Source: Collinsella tanakaei
GTDB lineage: Bacteria > Actinomycetota > Coriobacteriia > Coriobacteriales > Coriobacteriaceae
Length of the DNA stretch: 56,087 nucleotides
Assembly: GCF_021531055.1 (NCBI RefSeq)
Contig: NZ_JADYTL010000011.1
Span: forward strand, 1-56,087
Direction: 5' to 3'
Shown here piece by piece: positions 52,061 to 56,087 of this stretch; positions within the stretch are counted from its first letter, which is position 1, and each line of letters begins with the position of its first letter. A program made the position numbers and the translations under genes. Below the pieces are notes generated by a model. The model saw nothing but the letters and a program-made list of their open reading frames with translations, ran no database searches and was not told where the DNA came from.

Positions 52061-53485
52061 ATGGCGGTTAAGACTGAGTATCCTGAGCGCGGTGGACTTG
52101 TGGACAAAGGTCCGGTTGGGTGCACTGACGAGGTTTCCAACGACGACTATCGGTTCCTCGTGCTGGGTTTGCCTGCCGAGATCGAGCGGCTCAAGCAGGC
52201 GGGATATCTCGATGAGGCGATTTGCGCGTGTGACGAGTTGCTGAAAGGCGATGTCACGCCCGAGCTCGCGGCATGTCTGCGCGTCGAACGACATCGTATG
52301 GGGCGGCTCGCGCGGCAGTTCTGCGTGACGCGTGCCGAGGCGCTCGCCGCCATCCGCGCCGAGTGGCCGGAGTTCACCGAGGTCCAGTTCGACGACCTTA
52401 TCGCGCGCAAGCGCATCGATTGGCGCTATATCGAGGGTGAGCGGCGTTTTCTGGACAACTTCATCGATTCGCTGCGCGTCTACCCGCATGAGGTTCCCGG
52501 CCTCAAGAAGGACGAGTCGCGCGATCTCGAGCTGCGCGACGCCATGCTCGAACGCATGCATGAACAGGGTGGCCTGACCTGCGAGATCGCGCTCAAGGCC
52601 TCGATCGAGGTCCCGGGTGCTGTCGCAGGTGAGATGCTGCGCGCGTGGTTGCCCGTTCCCGCCGCCTGCCCCCAGCAGTCGGATATCGAGGTGTACGACT
52701 GGACCCCGGGCGTGATCGTGGCGAAGGAAGGCACCCCTGCGCGAACGGCGTTTTGGGGTTCGCGGGAGAGGCGGTCCTTCGACGCGAGCTACCGCTATCG
52801 CATCCATGCGCCCTATGTCGATACCTGCGCTCCCGCTCCTGCCGAGCATGTCGTCGCTGGCGATACGGTGACCGACGACGATCTTGCCGAACTCGCTCCG
52901 CACATCGTGTTCACGCCGTATCTGTATACGTTGACGGCGCGCGTGGTGGAGGGTATCGAGCGCCCGATCGATCGGGCACGTGCCATCTACGACTACATCA
53001 CCGTCAATGTCGACTACCGCTACCAGCCGTCGTACGCGCAGCTGGACTGCATTCCGGACAACTGCGCCAAATCGCTTCGCGGTGACTGCGGCGTCATGGC
53101 GCTCACGTTCATCACCATGTGCCGGATCGCGGGTATTCCCGCCCGTTGGCAATCCGGCCTGTACGTGTCGCCTGACTACGTGGGGCCGCACGATTGGGCG
53201 ATGTTTTACACCGATGAGTTCGGATGGTTGTGGGCGGATTGCTCCTTCGGGTCTTCGGCGCGCCGCGAGGGCAACGAGGCGAGGCGGCTGCACTACTTCG
53301 GCAACCTCGATCCGTGGCGCATGGTCGCGAACTCGCGTTACCAGGCCGAACTCGCGCCGGCATGCGACGGGGTGCGCTGCGATCCGTTCGACAACCAGAT
53401 GGGCGAGGCGAGCGTGGAGGGCCGCGGCTGTGATGAGCACGAGATGCGCCGGTCCATCGAACTGATCGAAATGCACGAGGTCTAA
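52061..53485 (+). CDS. Transglutaminase-like protein
   Basis: 474 residues. The C-terminal part has the papain-like triad of the TGc domain: Cys in LRGDCGVMALTFI, His in GPHDWAMFY and Asp in WADCSFGS. The N-terminal about 200 residues are helical and unassigned; a middle segment (PGEMLRAWLPVP-like; LLP...TVTDDDLAELAPHIV) resembles the domain found before bacterial transglutaminases. No signal peptide, so probably intracellular. Likely a protease or amidase of unknown target. ATG 52061 follows GGGGGAG. Confidence 0.85.
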   Translation: MAVKTEYPERGGLVDKGPVGCTDEVSNDDYRFLVLGLPAEIERLKQAGYLDEAICACDELLKGDVTPELAACLRVERHRMGRLARQFCVTRAEALAAIRAEWPEFTEVQFDDLIARKRIDWRYIEGERRFLDNFIDSLRVYPHEVPGLKKDESRDLELRDAMLERMHEQGGLTCEIALKASIEVPGAVAGEMLRAWLPVPAACPQQSDIEVYDWTPGVIVAKEGTPARTAFWGSRERRSFDASYRYRIHAPYVDTCAPAPAEHVVAGDTVTDDDLAELAPHIVFTPYLYTLTARVVEGIERPIDRARAIYDYITVNVDYRYQPSYAQLDCIPDNCAKSLRGDCGVMALTFITMCRIAGIPARWQSGLYVSPDYVGPHDWAMFYTDEFGWLWADCSFGSSARREGNEARRLHYFGNLDPWRMVANSRYQAELAPACDGVRCDPFDNQMGEASVEGRGCDEHEMRRSIELIEMHEV

Positions 53486-53500
53486 TCGCGCGGCGTATGC

Positions 53501-53506
53501 TACTAT
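53501..53506 (+). promoter_or_regulatory. -10 box of tRNA-Leu
   Basis: TACTAT ends 14 bp before the tRNA, at a fit distance for direct tRNA transcription. The -35 box is not clear. Confidence 0.4.
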
Positions 53507-53520
53507 AGTCCGCGTGCTGT

Positions 53521-53607
53521 GCCCGAGTGGCGGAATTGGCAGACGCAGTGGACTCAAAATCCACCGGTAGCGATACCGTAAGAGTTCGAGTCTCTTCTCG
53601 GGCACCA
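53521..53607 (+). tRNA. tRNA-Leu (anticodon CAA)
   Basis: 87 nt with an encoded 3' CCA. Acceptor stem GCCCGAG/CTCGGGC, anticodon stem GTGGA/TCCAC around loop CTCAAAA (anticodon CAA, codon UUG), a long class II variable arm (CGGTAGCGATACCG) and the T-loop GTTCGAGTC. Class II form and discriminator A fit leucine. Terminated by the hairpin at 53621. Confidence 0.95.
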
Positions 53608-53620
53608 TAGAGAGCAGCGA

Positions 53621-53645
53621 GGGTCCCAGCGATGGGGCCCTTTTC
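53621..53645 (+). terminator. Terminator of tRNA-Leu
   Basis: GGG-CCC arms (GGGTCCC/GGGGCCC) closed by a short loop and followed by TTTT. Confidence 0.65.
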
Positions 53646-53648
53646 ATA

Positions 53649-53712
53649 ATGGGAAGAAAGTGCCTGCCCCCTTTTTCCCATGGGAAAAAGGGGACAGGCA
53701 CTTTCTTCCCAT
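53649..53712. repeat. 64-bp near-perfect palindrome
   Basis: ATGGGAAGAAAGTGCCTGCC and its complement at the other end meet at CCCATGGG, with one mismatch in the arms. It is another intergenic palindrome family, distinct in sequence from the GACAAGATGG one, and lies just before the ArsC-like gene. Confidence 0.85.
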
Positions 53713-53729
53713 CGAGCAGGTGAGGGCCC

Positions 53730-54071
53730 GTGAACATCCAGATCTTCGGCACCAAGAAAAGCTTCGATACCAAGAAGGCGCAGCGCTACTTCAAGGAGCG
53801 CCGCATCAAGTTCCAGTTCATCGACCTCAAGGAAAAGGAAATGAGCAAAGGCGAGCTCCAAAGCGTGCTGCGCGCGGTCGGGGGAATCGATGCCGCGATC
53901 GACCCCAAGGCGAAAGATCAGGACGCCGTCGCCCTCATCACCTATCTCGCCGACAGCCAGAAGTTCGACAAGTTGCTCGAGAACCAGCAGGTGCTTCGCG
54001 AGCCGATCGTGCGTAACGGCAAGCAGGCGACGGTCGGCTACGAGCCGGATATCTGGAAGTCGTGGGAATAG
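53730..54071 (+). CDS. ArsC/Spx-like protein without any cysteine
   Basis: 113 residues. The thioredoxin-like fold of the arsenate reductase/Spx/YffB group is evident: NIQIFGTKKSFDTKKAQRY at the N-terminus and REPIVRNGKQATVGY at the C-terminus (cis-Pro strand, then GxxATVG). The usual catalytic Cys position (KNCDT in YffB) is Ser11, and the protein has no Cys at all. It cannot do thiol chemistry like ArsC, so a non-redox role is possible. GTG 53730 is the start. It lies between tRNA-Leu and the infC operon. Confidence 0.85.
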   Translation: MNIQIFGTKKSFDTKKAQRYFKERRIKFQFIDLKEKEMSKGELQSVLRAVGGIDAAIDPKAKDQDAVALITYLADSQKFDKLLENQQVLREPIVRNGKQATVGYEPDIWKSWE

Positions 54072-54119
54072 CGACGGCGATGGATATCCCCGTGCGACCA
54101 TCATGGTGAAACCGTGGAG

Positions 54120-54343
54120 TGGGCCGCATGTGGGGGAGTTGTGGTACCATAGCCGCTGCGCTGTGATGCACAGTGTCTGAAAGCGGGGCGGACGCCCCCA
54201 CCTTTCGGCGCCTGCGGGTAGCTGTCTGGTCGTACAACGTATCGTCTGCGGGGCAAAACGCCCTGCGGTCTTGAGCCGAGTACCCGGATGCTTCCTGTAG
54301 GCATTCGGGTTTTGTTTTGTCCACAATGAAGGAGGTTGGGACA
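54120..54343 (+). ncRNA. Leader RNA of the infC-rpmI-rplT operon
   Basis: A 200-nt stretch without a gene carries several hairpin-forming words, then the terminator-like stem CCCGGATGC/GCATTCGGG followed by TTTTGTTTT (54282-54318), directly before the infC ribosome binding site. The layout is that of ribosomal protein L20-type autoregulatory leaders, where an attenuator decides transcription into infC. I could not verify the pseudoknot or alternative fold. Confidence 0.6.
54282..54318 (+). terminator. Attenuator-like terminator in the infC leader
   Basis: ACCCGGATGC pairs with GCATTCGGGT, followed by a U-rich run. It sits 26 nt upstream of the infC start, and 11 nt before its Shine-Dalgarno, so read-through must be regulated. 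Confidence 0.7.
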
Positions 54344-54907
54344 ATAGCTAAGCATCATGACGACACCCGTATCAACGGGGAGATCACCGCGACCACGTGC
54401 CGCCTGATCGGTGTCGACGGCTCCCAGCTGGGCCTGTTCGGCATTCGCGACGCCCAGCGCGTCGCCGACGAGCAGGGTCTTGACCTGGTGGAGATCGCGC
54501 CCAACGCCGAGCCTCCCGTGTGCAGGGTCATGGACTACGGTAAGTTCAAGTACCAGCAGGCCATGAAGGCCAAGCAGGCTCGCAAGAACCAGTCCCGCGT
54601 CGAGGTCAAGGAGATGAAGTTCCGTCCCAAGATCGACGTGGGCGACTATGAGACCAAGAAGGGTCATGTCATGCGCTTCCTCAAGAAGGGTGCGCGCGTC
54701 AAGATCACGATCATGTTCCGCGGTCGTGAGATGGCCCATCCGGAGCAGGGTCTCAACGTTCTCGAGCGTCTTGCCGCCGATCTCAAGCCCTACGCGACGG
54801 TCGAGTCGGCACCTAAGCTTGAAGGACGAAACATGCTTATGCTCCTCGCCCCCATCAAGGGTGCTTTCGACGATGTCGAGAGCAAAGAGGATGACACCCA
54901 GAACTAG
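54344..54907 (+). CDS. infC: Translation initiation factor IF-3, AUA start
   Basis: 187 residues. RINGEITATTCRLIGVDGSQ begins the N-domain; LVEIAPNAEPPVCRVMDYGK, the linker, and KEMKFRPKIDVGDYETKKGH are IF-3 signatures. The strong AAGGAGGT (54329-54336) is 7 nt before ATA 54344, giving M-AKHHDDTRING; no ATG lies at the proper distance. An ATG at 54326 overlaps the Shine-Dalgarno. A non-AUG start is the known basis of infC autoregulation by IF-3. rpmI and rplT follow in the operon. Confidence 0.93.
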   Translation: MAKHHDDTRINGEITATTCRLIGVDGSQLGLFGIRDAQRVADEQGLDLVEIAPNAEPPVCRVMDYGKFKYQQAMKAKQARKNQSRVEVKEMKFRPKIDVGDYETKKGHVMRFLKKGARVKITIMFRGREMAHPEQGLNVLERLAADLKPYATVESAPKLEGRNMLMLLAPIKGAFDDVESKEDDTQN

Positions 54908-54936
54908 TGTTGTAGCAACCGATTAAGGAGAAGCAC

Positions 54937-55134
54937 ATGCCTAAGATGAAGTCCCACAGCGGCACCAAGAAGCGTTTCCGCCGCACCGGTACGGGCAAGC
55001 TCATGCGCGCCAAGGCGTTCAAGAGCCACATCCTGACCAAGAAGACGACCAAGCGCAAGCGCAACTTCCGCCAGGAGGGCGAGATCGCCGCTGCCGACAA
55101 GAAGGTCGTCACCGCACGTCTCGCTGGTCGCTAA
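54937..55134 (+). CDS. rpmI: 50S ribosomal protein L35
   Basis: 65 residues, exactly the family size. [20 protein letters not shown] and the Lys/Arg-rich helix [11 protein letters not shown] are the signature. It is a component of the large subunit, between infC (29 bp upstream) and rplT. AAGGAGAAG precedes ATG 54937. Confidence 0.97.
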   Translation: MPKMKSHSGTKKRFRRTGTGKLMRAKAFKSHILTKKTTKRKRNFRQEGEIAAADKKVVTARLAGR

Positions 55135-55188
55135 TCGACGGGCACCCATCAGTTTTCGAGAACATCTACGACGAGGAGTTGATCAGAT

Positions 55189-55548
55189 ATGGCACGAGTC
55201 AAGCGCTCCGTGAACGCCAGGAAGAAGCGCCGTACCGTTATGAGCCGTGCGAAGGGTTACTACGGTGCCGCTTCGCGTACGTACAAGCACGCTAAAGAGC
55301 AGGTTCAGCACTCCCTGCAGTATCAGTATCGCGATCGCCGCAACAAGAAGCGCGAGATCCGCAGCCTGTGGATCACCCGTATCAACGCCGCGGCTCGCCT
55401 GAACGACCTGTCCTACTCCCAGTTCATGCACGGCCTGAAGGTCGCCGGCATCGATCTGGACCGCAAGGTTCTGGCTCAGATGGCCTACGAGGACGCCGAG
55501 TCCTTCGCCGAGCTGGCCGCCATCGCCAAGAAGGCGCTCGAGGCCTAA
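55189..55548 (+). CDS. rplT: 50S ribosomal protein L20
   Basis: 119 residues. [20 protein letters not shown] and [20 protein letters not shown] form the long basic N-terminal helix; [20 protein letters not shown] is the second conserved block. L20 binds 23S rRNA early in assembly and represses its own operon through the infC leader. GGAGTTGATCAGAT precedes ATG 55189. A terminator follows at 55573. Confidence 0.97.
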   Translation: MARVKRSVNARKKRRTVMSRAKGYYGAASRTYKHAKEQVQHSLQYQYRDRRNKKREIRSLWITRINAAARLNDLSYSQFMHGLKVAGIDLDRKVLAQMAYEDAESFAELAAIAKKALEA

Positions 55549-55572
55549 GGCTTCTTATATATGCGACTCATC

Positions 55573-55608
55573 AAGCGCGGGATGCCTCCGGTATCCCGCG
55601 CTTGTTCT
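55573..55608 (+). terminator. Terminator of the infC-rpmI-rplT operon
   Basis: AAGCGCGGGAT and ATCCCGCGCTT are perfect arms around an 8-nt loop, followed by TTGTTCTGT. Confidence 0.85.
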
Positions 55609-56087
55609 GTATAGAGAGGGAGTATGTCCAAAGCAGATACGTGCCGTGAGTGCCGCACTGGATGGGGGAGCACGCGCTTACTCGGGAATCGGAGTATGAA
55701 AGAGCGGGGTCGGTCGTATATGCGCGAGCAACGTGTATCTATACATGCCGACGTCCGAGAGCATCGTGCCTCGGCAGCTTCGAGGGTTAAAGGCGGAGGT
55801 GGGGAAGCCGCCTTTACGTTCCATATCGCGCAGCCGGTAAAGAAGAGCTTGTCGAAAACCCGTGGGCGCGAGACGCTGAAAGCGCTGGGTAATGAACGGG
55901 TAAGGCATGTGTCTGCTCCGTAAAGGGAGTTGCGATCGAAATCAAGAATATGTAGGAAATGTGGAGGCCCGGATTCCCGCCCCCGGCGGCCCCGGCGTCT
56001 GGCAATATATCTCCTTGCCGCGCGGCGCCGCCGCGCAGGCGGGCACCTTGAGAACCGGATACTGCGAGGATATGCAAGGGAAGACGA
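55609..56087. other. Gene-poor window end
   Basis: A 99-codon frame (55624-55923) starts after GAGAGGGAG but its product (MSKADTCRECRTGWGSTRLL...) resembles nothing known and its codon use is poor, so I did not call it. The final 60 bases include CACCTTGAGAACCGGATACT, reminiscent of the spacer just before a 23S rRNA, but no rRNA follows within the window. Confidence 0.35.

Noticed and set aside
55624-55923. A 99-codon plus-strand frame after rplT
   Set aside because: Poor codon use, no family and a Shine-Dalgarno too close to the start; coding cannot be supported.

Overview
The window is a 56 kb, high-GC, gene-dense stretch of bacterial chromosome. Gene content suggests a class Coriobacteriia actinobacterium, most likely Collinsella or a close relative. 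The pointers are the fructose PTS operon, an lct-type lactate dehydrogenase/EtfAB operon, a single-chain PurL, a RecJ-helicase fusion followed by relA/spoT, and several families of intergenic palindromes. This placement is inference from content; no database search was possible.

Layout. 1-1.6 kb: a gene-poor edge with a hairpin and a probable decayed gene. 1.6-9.8 kb: housekeeping and enzyme genes (dus, a tyrosine phosphatase, a secreted nuclease lipoprotein, a PurF-like protein without the N-terminal Cys, trmL, a deformylase-like protein with an altered HExxH motif, a VanZ-RDD membrane protein, DUF554). 9.9-10.4 kb: a broken PIN-domain remnant and an unknown small gene. 10.7-14.3 kb: a translationally coupled FAD dehydrogenase-EtfB-EtfA operon. 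14.3-16.4 kb: azlD-azlC and a cyclase-family gene. 16.7-20.6 kb: fructose operon (DeoR-type regulator, 1-phosphofructokinase, PTS EIIABC). 20.6-21.3 kb: a toxin-antitoxin pair. 21.4-25.1 kb: purL. 25.4-28.7 kb: a hydrolase, a small metallopeptidase, a membrane protein and homoserine dehydrogenase. 29.1-34.2 kb: a complete five-gene Liv-type branched-chain amino-acid ABC transporter. 34.3-34.7 kb: a striking array of 20-bp units in two opposed blocks. 34.9-35.6 kb: cutC. 35.8-40.6 kb: a four-gene envelope cluster (PBP-VWA lipoprotein, XpaC-like, anchored PBP-like, TelA). 40.7-42.5 kb: HAD phosphatase and a BASS-type permease. 42.9-49.7 kb: recJ-helicase, relA/spoT, MBL hydrolase. 50-53.5 kb: an unknown protein, fructose-bisphosphate aldolase and a transglutaminase-like protein. 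53.5-55.6 kb: tRNA-Leu(CAA), a Cys-less ArsC-like protein, then infC-rpmI-rplT with an attenuator-like leader and an AUA start for infC. The last 0.5 kb has no convincing gene.

Functional themes. Fructose enters as fructose-1-phosphate through FruA, FruK makes fructose-1,6-bisphosphate, and the aldolase at 50.9 kb could cleave it. Amino-acid handling is prominent: AzlCD (export), LivJHMGF (import) and Hom (threonine/methionine branch). Related CCCC-AGGGG palindromes lie next to azlC and inside the liv operon. Purine synthesis is represented by purL and a PurF-like paralogue.

Most worth following up: the 20-bp opposed array at 34321-34620, the VWA/XpaC/PBP/TelA cluster, the three enzyme homologues that lack catalytic residues, and the intergenic palindrome families.
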